A program made the translations under genes and the position numbers. This document shows positions 1 through 6,713 of a stretch of DNA of 9,277 nucleotides, piece by piece; positions within the stretch are counted from its first letter, which is position 1; each line of letters begins with the position of its first letter. The notes beneath the pieces are model-generated. The model made no database searches. It had not been told where the DNA came from and worked only from the letters and a program-made list of their open reading frames with translations. Origin of the DNA: Nitrosomonadales bacterium. Lineage in GTDB: Bacteria; Pseudomonadota; Gammaproteobacteria; Burkholderiales; Sulfuricellaceae. The stretch spans positions 1-9,277 of the forward strand of contig PQAG01000176.1 of the NCBI GenBank assembly GCA_003104895.1, in the 5' to 3' direction.

Positions 1-893
1 CCGTGATCCACGGAAGTGCGGATGATGGGCAGGCCCAGCGTGACGTTCACGCCGCCCCCGAAACTGGCATGCTTGAGCACCGGCAAGCCCTGGTCGTGGT
101 ACATGGCCAGCACACAGTCGCAATCGGCCAGCATGCGCGGCGTAAACAGCGTATCCGCAGGGAGCGGGCCGCGCAGGTCCATGCCCTGGGCGCGCATGGC
201 CTCCAGCACGGGAGAAATGACCTCGATTTCCTCACGCCCGAGGTGCCCCCCTTCGCCGGCATGCGGATTGAGACCCGCCACCAGGATGCGCGGGCGGGCA
301 ATGCCGAAGCGCACAACAAGATCCTGGTGCAGGATGCGGATGACCTCGGCAAGGCTGTCCCGCGTAATGGCATCAGCCACAGCCCTGAGCGGCAGATGGG
401 TCGTGGCCAGCGCCACGCGCATCGCCCCGCCCACCAGCATCATCACCACCCGTGGCGTATTTGTCCGTTCGGCCAGAAACTCGGTGTGCCCGGTGAAGGG
501 AATGCCCGCATCGTTGATCACACCCTTGTGAACCGGCGCGGTCACCATGGCATCGAAAGCGCCGTTCTGGCAGCCTTCCACGGCCAGGCGCAGGGTTTCC
601 AGAACGTAGGCGCTGTTGGCCGGGTCGAGCTTGCCCGGCTGCACCGCAGCCGCCAGCGGGACATGCATGACTTCCAGCGCCCCTGCTGGAGCAGGCTGAT
701 CGGCGAGAGGCGCATAGTCCATGATGGCCAGGGGCATCTTGAGCGCCTTGGCGCGTGACGCCAGCAAGGCCTTGTCTGCCAGCACCACCACCCGCATCGG
801 CACGGGCTGCTGGGCGAGCAGCACGCACAGGTCTGGGCCGATCCCGGCAGGTTCACCTGCAGTCAGTGCAATAATCGGCAGATTCTTGGCCAA
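1..893 (-). CDS. pdxA: 4-hydroxythreonine-4-phosphate dehydrogenase PdxA (3' end outside window)
   Basis: Cytoplasmic NAD-dependent enzyme of the DXP-dependent vitamin B6 pathway; it oxidises 4-phosphohydroxy-L-threonine to the aminoketone that PdxJ joins with deoxyxylulose phosphate. Translation of the minus strand gives 297 complete codons and stays open to the window edge. Family signatures are clear: LTAGEPAGIGPD at residues 10-21, APVHKGVINDAGIPFTGHTE from about 119, ATTHLPLR, NPHAGEGGH, MYHDQGLPVLK, and RTSVDHG at the edge. The three metal-binding histidines fall at residues 166, 211 and 266, the same numbers as in the E. coli enzyme as I recall it, which supports the chosen start. That start is TTG: no ATG or GTG lies between it and the upstream in-frame stop, and a good ribosome site precedes it. 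It follows surA by 23 bases and is probably cotranscribed from the lptD promoter. About 30 C-terminal residues are missing beyond position 1. Confidence 0.97.
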   Translation of the reverse strand, partial: MAKNLPIIALTAGEPAGIGPDLCVLLAQQPVPMRVVVLADKALLASRAKALKMPLAIMDYAPLADQPAPAGALEVMHVPLAAAVQPGKLDPANSAYVLETLRLAVEGCQNGAFDAMVTAPVHKGVINDAGIPFTGHTEFLAERTNTPRVVMMLVGGAMRVALATTHLPLRAVADAITRDSLAEVIRILHQDLVVRFGIARPRILVAGLNPHAGEGGHLGREEIEVISPVLEAMRAQGMDLRGPLPADTLFTPRMLADCDCVLAMYHDQGLPVLKHASFGGGVNVTLGLPIIRTSVDH

Positions 894-901
894 TGTCCGG
901 G

Positions 902-907
902 TCCTTC
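902..907 (-). promoter_or_regulatory. Shine-Dalgarno site of pdxA
   Basis: GAAGGA on the minus strand lies 8 bases upstream of the TTG codon at 893-891, in the short gap after the surA stop. It is what decides the TTG start, because the frame is closed by a TGA four codons further upstream with no ATG or GTG in between. Confidence 0.7.
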
Positions 908-916
908 AAGACGCTT

Positions 917-2239
917 TTACTTATCTTCCAGCCGGTATTCGACATAAGCCCGGTCGCGCAGCTGGCGCAGCCATTCCTGGTAGGCCTCGTCGGCCTTGCG
1001 CGCGCGGATTTCCTGGCGTGCCTGCAGGCGCTCGCGCTCCTTGCTCACATCCTCGTTGCGGCGTTCCAGCACCTGGATCAGGTGCCAGCCGAAAGGAGAA
1101 CGCACCGGCTCCGACAGGGCGCCCGGCTTCAGGGCATTCATGGCCCGTTCGAACTCGGGCACGGTATCGCCCGGCGAGAGCCAGTTCAGGTCGCCGCCGC
1201 GGCTGGCCGATCCATCCTCCGAATGCAGGCGCGCCAGTTCGGCAAAATCGGCGCCATTATCCAGGCGCTCCTTGATCTGCAGGAGGCGGTTTTTGGCATC
1301 CTGTTCGGACATGACTTCATTCACCTTGATCAGGATGTGCCGGGCATGCGTCTGCTGCACCACCAGTGGAGCATCCTTGCCGCGCTTGTCGAGCAGTTTG
1401 AGGATATGGAAGCCGTTCGGGCTGCGCAGCACCGGGCTGGTTTCCCCGGTTTTGAGCGCCTCCAGCGCCTCCACGAACAGGGCGGGCAGCTGGCCGGCCG
1501 GGCGCCATCCCAGGACTCCGCCCTGAAGCGCATCGGCAGCATCGGAATAGCCGGCGGCAACCTGGCGGAAATCCTTGCCGGCCCGCACCTCGTCCAGCGC
1601 CTGCTGCGCGCGCGCCTTGTATTTCTGCAGCTGCTCCGGGCTCGCCTGTTCAGGCACCCGGATCAGGATATGGGCCAGGTTGAACTCGTTGCCGCCGCCC
1701 AGCGCTTCGCTGCGCGAACTCAGGTAGTTTTCCACTTCGCCGTCGCTGACGGAGATGCGGTTATCAACCTCACGTTCACGCAGGCGGGCCATGATGATCT
1801 CCTTGCGGATATCCTCGCGGAATTTGCTGAAATCGACACCATCCTTTTCCAGCGCGGCGCGGAACTGCTCCGGGCTCAGCTTGTTCTCCTGCGCAATGCG
1901 CTGCAGGGTTTTGTCGAGCTGCGCGTCGTCCACCTTGACTCCGGTCTCCTGTGCAAATTGCAACTGCACGCGATCCATGATGACGCGTTCCAGCAGCTGT
2001 TTTTCCAGCACCTCGCGCGGAGGGAGGGGCGTGCCCTGTTTCTGCAGCTGCTGGGTCACCATGCGCAGGCGCTCATTGAGTTCAAGCTGGGTGACGACAT
2101 CGCTGTTCACCACGGCCACGATGCGGTCGAGCGCAGCCACTCTGGCAGGCGCCGGGTCCGCGGCCAGGGCGAGCGCGCTGGCCCCGAGCAGGGAAAAGCC
2201 GAAATAGAAGGAAAGCAGCTGCATTCTAGTACTGTTCAT
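917..2239 (-). CDS. surA: periplasmic chaperone / peptidyl-prolyl isomerase SurA
   Basis: Periplasmic chaperone that carries unfolded outer-membrane proteins, LptD among them, to the BAM complex. With the chosen start it is 440 residues, close to the usual SurA length (about 430). Order of parts: a signal peptide (about 1-26, with Arg5, then a hydrophobic stretch ending ASALALA), the SurA N-terminal chaperone domain opening with ALDRIVAVVNSDVVT (about 36-50) and running to about 165, parvulin domain 1 (about 186-285, opening FNLAHILIRV and closing SPNGFHILKL), parvulin domain 2 (about 298-394, ARHILIKV to SPFGWHLIQVLERR), and a short C-terminal helix segment ending YVEYRLEDK. Two ATGs compete: 2239, which overlaps lptD by 14 bases and supplies a basic residue for the signal peptide, and 2224, which begins one base after the lptD stop but leaves no basic residue. 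Neither has a clear ribosome site, so translational coupling to lptD is likely. A TTG at 2278 is less likely. Confidence 0.96.
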   Translation of the reverse strand: MNSTRMQLLSFYFGFSLLGASALALAADPAPARVAALDRIVAVVNSDVVTQLELNERLRMVTQQLQKQGTPLPPREVLEKQLLERVIMDRVQLQFAQETGVKVDDAQLDKTLQRIAQENKLSPEQFRAALEKDGVDFSKFREDIRKEIIMARLREREVDNRISVSDGEVENYLSSRSEALGGGNEFNLAHILIRVPEQASPEQLQKYKARAQQALDEVRAGKDFRQVAAGYSDAADALQGGVLGWRPAGQLPALFVEALEALKTGETSPVLRSPNGFHILKLLDKRGKDAPLVVQQTHARHILIKVNEVMSEQDAKNRLLQIKERLDNGADFAELARLHSEDGSASRGGDLNWLSPGDTVPEFERAMNALKPGALSEPVRSPFGWHLIQVLERRNEDVSKERERLQARQEIRARKADEAYQEWLRQLRDRAYVEYRLEDK

Positions 2240-4454
2240 AAGGGGTGGCCGGTGAGGAAAGTTGATGAGACGGAGCAAATCCGGAAATGTTGCGTTTCAG
2301 AATATCCAGCGGATTGGAGCCGATTCTGCCCATGCCGAAAAGCTCGAGCTGGAAAAATACCGAGCTGCTCGTCTCCGCAGTTGCGGTGGCAAACTGGTGC
2401 AACACCATGCGTGCCGCCCAGCAGCCGCCATTATATTCAAGCCCTGCGAGCCCCTCCACAAGGCTGCTGTCGTGGAAGGAGTAGTTGAAGCGTCCCATCC
2501 CCTGCCAGCGGCCGGCGATGGGCCATTGGGTGGAGATATCCACCTGCTTGATTGGATTCAGCGCATCGTGGGTGAAGCGGTAGCCAAGATTGAGCACTTT
2601 GCCCGCTTCCGGCTGGTAGCGCACACCAACGCCAATTTTCTGGAAATCCTGCCGGCTGGGATTGTACTGCACGCCGGTATCGACGCTCCAGGCGGGCGTC
2701 ACGCGGCCGCTGAATGCCGCCAGAATATCGGACGACCTGTCGCTGCGGGCAACTCCGCCGGGCAGCGTCACCTGCTGATCCTTGAAATAAAAGCGCTGGC
2801 CAAGTGTGGCGCGCAGCCATTCCTGGCCGCTGGCCGGATCGATCAGCCTTGATGTCAGCGCGGCCGTCAGCTGGTTGGCGTCGTTGATCCGGTCGCCGCC
2901 GACAAACTGGTTCTCGGAAAACATCTGCGCGTAGTTGAAATCCGCCAGCGCCGAGTCGAAATTGGGCAGCCGGCTCTGATCCCGATAGGGGACATAAAGG
3001 TAATACAGCCGCGGCTCCAGCGTCTGCAGGTATTCGCCCCCCCGCAAAGCCCAGTCCCGTTCCATGAAAAGCCCGCTGTCGAGGCTGAAAATGGGCAGGG
3101 TGCGGGTCATGTCCGGCACTTCGGCCGGATTGTTCTCCGTCAGCGTATAGCGGGTATGATGCACGCCGGCCTTGGGCGTCACGAAGGCAAAGCTCTGGTT
3201 CAGGGGCAGGCTGACGCTGGGATAGAAGGAAAAACGCCTGCCGCTGAGCAGCGTGGGGTGGCTGAAATCCGTCCACTCGCTGGCCAGGCCCAGATCCACC
3301 TCGGGAAAATTCCGCCACGCGCCATTGAGCAGCAGCTGGGGCCGGCGGCTGTATGGCGGCGTGATGGGTGCCAGCGGATCCTGCAGGGTCTGGAAGCTCT
3401 GCACCCGCGTCAGGAAGCTAAGGCCATAGCCGTTGTAGGCCAGCGTGCCCTCGCGCGGCAGGTGGACCTGGGAAGTCGTGGCCACCGTGGTATTGAGGTC
3501 GCGGAAATAATTGTCGTCCGAGACCTTCTGCACGTTCAGGCCGCCCGACCAGCCCGCGCCCAGGGTCTGCCCGTGATTGAGCAGCAGGTTGTAGCGGTTG
3601 GTCCCGGTCTGGCTGTCACCGGGCAGGAATTCGATATTGGTTTTGCCCGCATAACGCCGGTCCAGGTAACGGTACTCAGCGCTCATCTGCAGCCCGCGCT
3701 TGCTCAGGATGCGCGGCGTGAGCGTGGCGTCCCGCTCGGGCGCAATATTCCAGTAATAAGGCAGGGCAAATGTGGCGCCGTTTTTCCCGCTGCTGCCGAA
3801 AGCGGGCGGCAGGAAACCCGACTTGCGCTGATCATCGAGGGGAAACTGCAGCCACGGCGAATACAGGATAGGCACCCCCTTGAACACCACGCTGGCATGG
3901 TGGGCGGTCCCCACCTGGACGGTGCGGTCCAGCTCCATTCCGCTGCTGCGCAGGAACCAGTCATCGTTGCCCTCGCGGCAGGTGGTATAGGTTCCACCCG
4001 TAATGTTGTATTTGTCCTCCCCGGCGAATTCCAGGTTCTCGGCTGCGCCGTGCGAATCGGGCTGCTTTATCTGATAGACCGGCTGGCGCATGAAACCCTC
4101 GTGCGTCTCCAGCTTCATTTTCAGTTCTGGCCCGGTGACCAGCGAATCCTGCTGCTCGATGCGCACATTGCCCAGGGCATGGACTTCATCTTCCAGCTGG
4201 CGGTAGATCAGGCGGTCGGCATTCAGGACCTGGCCGCGCTTGCGCAGCTCGACCTCGCCCTCCGCCTCGATCTCGGCATCCTGATGCCCCGACATGCGGT
4301 CGGCATCAATGAAAACAGGCGTCTGTTCGTCTTCCGGAAAGCTTGAAATAAGCGTTGTTTGCTGACGCAACTCCAATGCGCCGTTTTCGGCATGGAGGGT
4401 GAATGGCGCAGTCAGCAGGGCAAGGGCGGTAAGGGTCGGAAGGCGCGTGCGCAT
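2226..4454 (-). CDS. lptD: LPS-assembly outer-membrane protein LptD
   Basis: Outer-membrane barrel that, with the lipoprotein LptE, places lipopolysaccharide in the outer leaflet at the end of the Lpt bridge. The product is 742 residues (E. coli about 784). A signal peptide covers about 1-22 (MRTR, hydrophobic core, ending LHA). The LptA/OstA-like jellyroll domain follows at about 40-150 (VFIDADRMSG, NADRLIYR, ALGNVRI). The LptD domain shows family signatures: FKGVPILYSPWLQFPLDDQR, KSGFLPP, LPYYWNIAP-DATLTPR, TLEPRLYYLYVPYRDQS, and DILKRNISG near the end. The mature protein has only two cysteines, Cys159 (TYTTC) and Cys678 (GGCW), which align with E. coli Cys173 and Cys725; the partners Cys31 and Cys724 are absent. 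The ATG at 4454 is chosen because it opens the signal peptide; the frame continues upstream only to a TTG at 4511 and would add a non-signal extension. First gene of the lptD-surA-pdxA unit. Confidence 0.97.
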   Translation of the reverse strand: MRTRLPTLTALALLTAPFTLHAENGALELRQQTTLISSFPEDEQTPVFIDADRMSGHQDAEIEAEGEVELRKRGQVLNADRLIYRQLEDEVHALGNVRIEQQDSLVTGPELKMKLETHEGFMRQPVYQIKQPDSHGAAENLEFAGEDKYNITGGTYTTCREGNDDWFLRSSGMELDRTVQVGTAHHASVVFKGVPILYSPWLQFPLDDQRKSGFLPPAFGSSGKNGATFALPYYWNIAPERDATLTPRILSKRGLQMSAEYRYLDRRYAGKTNIEFLPGDSQTGTNRYNLLLNHGQTLGAGWSGGLNVQKVSDDNYFRDLNTTVATTSQVHLPREGTLAYNGYGLSFLTRVQSFQTLQDPLAPITPPYSRRPQLLLNGAWRNFPEVDLGLASEWTDFSHPTLLSGRRFSFYPSVSLPLNQSFAFVTPKAGVHHTRYTLTENNPAEVPDMTRTLPIFSLDSGLFMERDWALRGGEYLQTLEPRLYYLYVPYRDQSRLPNFDSALADFNYAQMFSENQFVGGDRINDANQLTAALTSRLIDPASGQEWLRATLGQRFYFKDQQVTLPGGVARSDRSSDILAAFSGRVTPAWSVDTGVQYNPSRQDFQKIGVGVRYQPEAGKVLNLGYRFTHDALNPIKQVDISTQWPIAGRWQGMGRFNYSFHDSSLVEGLAGLEYNGGCWAARMVLHQFATATAETSSSVFFQLELFGMGRIGSNPLDILKRNISGFAPSHQLSSPATPYEQY

Positions 4455-4459
4455 TATTG

Positions 4460-4487
4460 TTGGAGTGCTTCGAAGAGGTGCTAAAAT
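4460..4487 (+). promoter_or_regulatory. weak candidate promoter for amgK-murU-tlpA-dinB
   Basis: A -10-like TAAAAT (4482-4487, 5 of 6) is preceded, 16 bases upstream, by TTGGAG (4460-4465, 3 of 6); a TTGTTG at 4457-4462 would give a 19-base spacer. Transcription would start near 4494, leaving about 50 bases before the amgK ATG. The -35 box is poor, so this is only the best candidate in a small gap that must contain a promoter for the plus-strand unit. Confidence 0.35.
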
Positions 4488-4510
4488 CGCACAATTTCGC
4501 GAATTAAGCA

Positions 4511-4539
4511 ATTAGAGCTTGCCCTTCTAAGACGGACAA
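4511..4539 (-). promoter_or_regulatory. candidate sigma-70 promoter for lptD-surA-pdxA
   Basis: On the minus strand, TTGTCC (4539-4534, 4 of 6 consensus bases) is followed after exactly 17 bases by TCTAAT (4516-4511, 5 of 6). Transcription would start near 4504, giving an untranslated leader of about 50 bases before the lptD ATG. The whole element lies inside the presumed leader of amgK, with the -35 box ending 4 bases before the amgK start codon. I see no sigma-E type GGAACTT/TCAAA pair here, although the E. coli homologue is partly sigma-E controlled. Confidence 0.5.
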
Positions 4540-4543
4540 ACAC

Positions 4544-5536
4544 ATGACGCGCACCGAACTCATGCACGACTGGCTGCAGCAGCAATTTCCGGATGGCGGC
4601 TGGGGCATCGAACCCGCCTCGGCAGACGCCAGCTTCCGCCGCTACTTCCGGGTCACGGCCAATGGTGCCAGCCACATCGTGATGGATGCTCCTCCACAGC
4701 ACGAAGACTGCGCCCCATTCCTGCATGTGGCGCAGATCTTCGCCGCTGCTGGCGCCCATGTGCCGGAGATCCTGGCCCAGGACCTGCAAAAAGGCTTTCT
4801 TCTGCTCTCCGACCTGGGCCACACCACCTACCTGGACGCGCTTGACGACAGCAATGCCGACAGCCTTTACCGGGACGCAATCGACGCCCTGGTCAGAATC
4901 CAGCTCGCCAGCCGCCCCGGGGTGCTGTCCGCCTACGACGAGGCCTTGCTGCGGCGGGAATTGCAGCTGTTCCCGGAGTGGTACGCCGGCAAACACGTGC
5001 AGACCGGACTGAGCAGCTCCCAGCGCGATGCCCTGGAGCGCACCTTCTCCCTCATCCTGCTCAACAACCTGGCCCAGCCCCAGGTCTATGTCCACCGCGA
5101 TTACCATTCGCGCAACCTGATGATCTCGGCGCCCAACCCCGGCGTGCTCGATTTCCAGGATGCGGTGTACGGCCCCATCACCTACGACCTCGCCTCCCTG
5201 TTCAAGGACGCCTACATCCGCTGGGATGAGGAGCGCGTGCTGGACTGGTGCATCCGCTACTGGGAACGCGCGAAAAAAGCGGGGCTCCCGGTGAGTCTGG
5301 ATTTCCATGATTTCTACCGCGATTTCGAGTGGATGGGCGTGCAGCGCCACATCAAGGTGCTTGGCATCTTTGCCCGGCTCTGCCACCGCGACGGCAAGGA
5401 TGGCTACCTCAAGGACATGCCTCTGGTCATGAGCTACCTGCGCAAGGCATGCGAACGCTACAACGGCCTGGGCCCGCTGCTGCGCCTGCTGGATGAACTG
5501 GAAAACCGCCAGGCGGCAGTAGGGTATAGCTTTTGA
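4544..5536 (+). CDS. amgK: anomeric MurNAc/GlcNAc kinase AmgK
   Basis: Cytoplasmic aminoglycoside-phosphotransferase-fold kinase that phosphorylates the anomeric hydroxyl of MurNAc (and GlcNAc) recovered from cell-wall turnover, giving the 1-phosphate used by MurU. The product is 330 residues, normal for the family. N-terminal nucleotide-binding lobe: DASFRRYFRV (28-37), IVMDAPP, and the hinge-like LLLSDLGHTTYLD (86-98). Catalytic loop: VYVHRDYHSRNLM with Asp186 as the presumed base and Asn191 as metal ligand. The metal-binding DFQDA follows at 203-207 and continues into YGPITYDLASL, as in other APH/choline-kinase-like proteins. A GACGGA 8 bases before the ATG may serve as ribosome site. The stop overlaps the murU start by 4 bases (TTGA). 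The partner gene makes the AmgK assignment much firmer than the fold alone; older annotations call this family 'aminoglycoside phosphotransferase', and I see no reason to infer drug resistance. Confidence 0.93.
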   Translation: MTRTELMHDWLQQQFPDGGWGIEPASADASFRRYFRVTANGASHIVMDAPPQHEDCAPFLHVAQIFAAAGAHVPEILAQDLQKGFLLLSDLGHTTYLDALDDSNADSLYRDAIDALVRIQLASRPGVLSAYDEALLRRELQLFPEWYAGKHVQTGLSSSQRDALERTFSLILLNNLAQPQVYVHRDYHSRNLMISAPNPGVLDFQDAVYGPITYDLASLFKDAYIRWDEERVLDWCIRYWERAKKAGLPVSLDFHDFYRDFEWMGVQRHIKVLGIFARLCHRDGKDGYLKDMPLVMSYLRKACERYNGLGPLLRLLDELENRQAAVGYSF

Positions 5537-6210
5537 AGGCCATGATCCTCGCCGCCGGCCGCGGCGAACGCATGCGCCCGCTCACCGACAGCACCCCCAA
5601 GCCTCTGCTGGAAGCCGGCGGCAAGCCATTGATCGTATGGCACATCGAAAACCTCGCCCGCGCCGGAATACGCGAACTGGTCATCAACCATGCCCACCTC
5701 GGCCAGCAGATCGAAGCCTTCCTGGGCGACGGCAGCCGCTACGGGGTAAGCATTCACTATTCTCCCGAAGCCGAAGCGCTCGAAACCGCGGGCGGCATCG
5801 CGAATGCGCTGCCGCTGCTGGGCAGCGACCCTTTCCTGGTGGTCAACGGGGATGTGTTTTGCGATTTCGACTACAACCTGCTGATCCGTGAAGAAGCGCG
5901 ACTGGATCAACAGACCGCCTGTCTGGTGCTGGTTGACAACCCGCCGCATCATCCCGCCGGCGACTTTTTTCTGGATGGCACAAAAATACGCGCCCAGGGC
6001 ACGCCCCTGCTCACCTTCAGCGGCATCGGCCTCTACCGCCCGCAACTGTTCAGCGCCATCCCCCGTGGCAGCAAGGCCCCGCTGGCGCCTCTATTGCGTG
6101 AAGCCATGAACTGCGGCACAGTAAGCGGCATGCGCCATCATGGCCGCTGGGTGGATGTCGGCACACCCGGGCGCCTGGCCATGCTGGATCAAGAACTGAG
6201 GAAAAACTGA
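5533..6210 (+). CDS. murU: MurNAc-1-phosphate uridylyltransferase MurU
   Basis: Nucleotidyltransferase that converts MurNAc-1-phosphate and UTP to UDP-MurNAc, completing the recycling shortcut that bypasses MurA/MurB. The product is 225 residues. The Rossmann-like nucleotidyltransferase signature MILAAGRGERMRPLT is at 4-18, with Lys23 in TPKPLLEAGGKP; ETAGGI at 84-89; the metal-binding VNGDVF with Asp107 at 104-109; and a second acidic site WVDVGTPGRL with Asp208. The start is a TTG that overlaps the amgK TGA; it gives MKAMILAAG, the N-terminus usual for the family. An ATG three codons in (5542) would have its GAAGG only two bases away, too close. It could be mistaken for a mannose-1-phosphate guanylyltransferase or RfbA-like enzyme, but the short length and the amgK partner argue for MurU. 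Confidence 0.93.
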   Translation: MKAMILAAGRGERMRPLTDSTPKPLLEAGGKPLIVWHIENLARAGIRELVINHAHLGQQIEAFLGDGSRYGVSIHYSPEAEALETAGGIANALPLLGSDPFLVVNGDVFCDFDYNLLIREEARLDQQTACLVLVDNPPHHPAGDFFLDGTKIRAQGTPLLTFSGIGLYRPQLFSAIPRGSKAPLAPLLREAMNCGTVSGMRHHGRWVDVGTPGRLAMLDQELRKN

Positions 6211-6713
6211 TGCAAGCCGGAAAGCATGTTCTGATCGCCATCGCCATTCTGGCGCTGCTTGCGGGGTTAGCGCTCACTCTGACGCAAAAACCGGCAGCGC
6301 CGCAGATCTCCCTGAGCACGCTGGATGGAAGGCAGATCACCCTTGAGAGCCTGCGCGGCAAGGTGGTGCTGGTCAATTTCTGGGCCACCAGCTGCCCCGG
6401 ATGCGTCAAGGAAATGCCCCAGCTGGCGGAGACCTGGCGCAAGTATCACGAGCGCGGGCTGGAAGTAGTGGCCGTCGCCATGAGTTATGACCCGCCGGAA
6501 TACGTGCGCAATTACACCCGGCAGCGCGCCCTGCCTTTCACCGTGGCGCTGGATGCAGACGGCAAGGCGGCCCAGGCGTTCAACCAGGTCAAACTGACGC
6601 CGACCACCTTCATCATCGGGAAGGATGGGCATATCCTCCAGCAGACCCTGGGCGAGCTGGATTTTGTCAAACTTCATGCACTGCTGGAACAACAGTTGGG
6701 AGAAGGCAAATGA
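6210..6713 (+). CDS. membrane-anchored TlpA-like thioredoxin-fold protein (CPGC)
   Basis: Probably a thiol-disulfide reductase tethered in the inner membrane with its domain in the periplasm; substrate unknown. The product is 167 residues. One hydrophobic segment covers about 7-24 and acts as uncleaved anchor or signal. The thioredoxin-like domain follows: ISLSTLDGRQITLESLRGK, then KVVLVNFWATSCPGC with active-site Cys62 and Cys65, and the cis-proline loop KLTPTTF with Pro131. The residue before the first cysteine is Ser where Trp is usual (as in the neighbour at 7251). The ATG shares its A with the murU TGA, and GAGGA stands 7 bases upstream, so the gene is translationally coupled to murU. 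General resemblance is to TlpA/ResA/CcmG; nothing visible specifies a cytochrome c role. Confidence 0.9.
   Translation: MQAGKHVLIAIAILALLAGLALTLTQKPAAPQISLSTLDGRQITLESLRGKVVLVNFWATSCPGCVKEMPQLAETWRKYHERGLEVVAVAMSYDPPEYVRNYTRQRALPFTVALDADGKAAQAFNQVKLTPTTFIIGKDGHILQQTLGELDFVKLHALLEQQLGEGK

Noticed and set aside
3..758. 251-codon plus-strand open frame antisense to pdxA
   Set aside because: Register shadow of pdxA; the minus strand carries all PdxA motifs through the same bases.
893..2488. 531-codon open frame on the plus strand antisense to surA and the end of lptD
   Set aside because: It is exactly in codon register with surA on the other strand, where stops would require Leu TTA/CTA or Ser TCA codons, which are rare in GC-rich genes. 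The translation shows no recognisable domain while the opposite strand encodes a full SurA.
2437..3318. 293-codon minus-strand frame inside lptD
   Set aside because: Alternative frame of the LptD coding sequence; Arg/Gln/Ala-rich with no domain, as expected of an out-of-frame GC-rich reading.
3156..4346. 396-codon open frame on the plus strand antisense to lptD
   Set aside because: Also in register with lptD codons, the same composition effect; the translation is low in recognisable motifs and LptD is unmistakable on the other strand.
4481..5386. 301-codon minus-strand frame antisense to amgK
   Set aside because: Shadow of amgK; it would also run through the lptD promoter gap and shows no family signature.
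4544..5536. Aminoglycoside resistance phosphotransferase
   Set aside because: The fold is shared, but the immediate murU partner, the lptD linkage and the length fit AmgK; nothing points to a mobile or resistance context.
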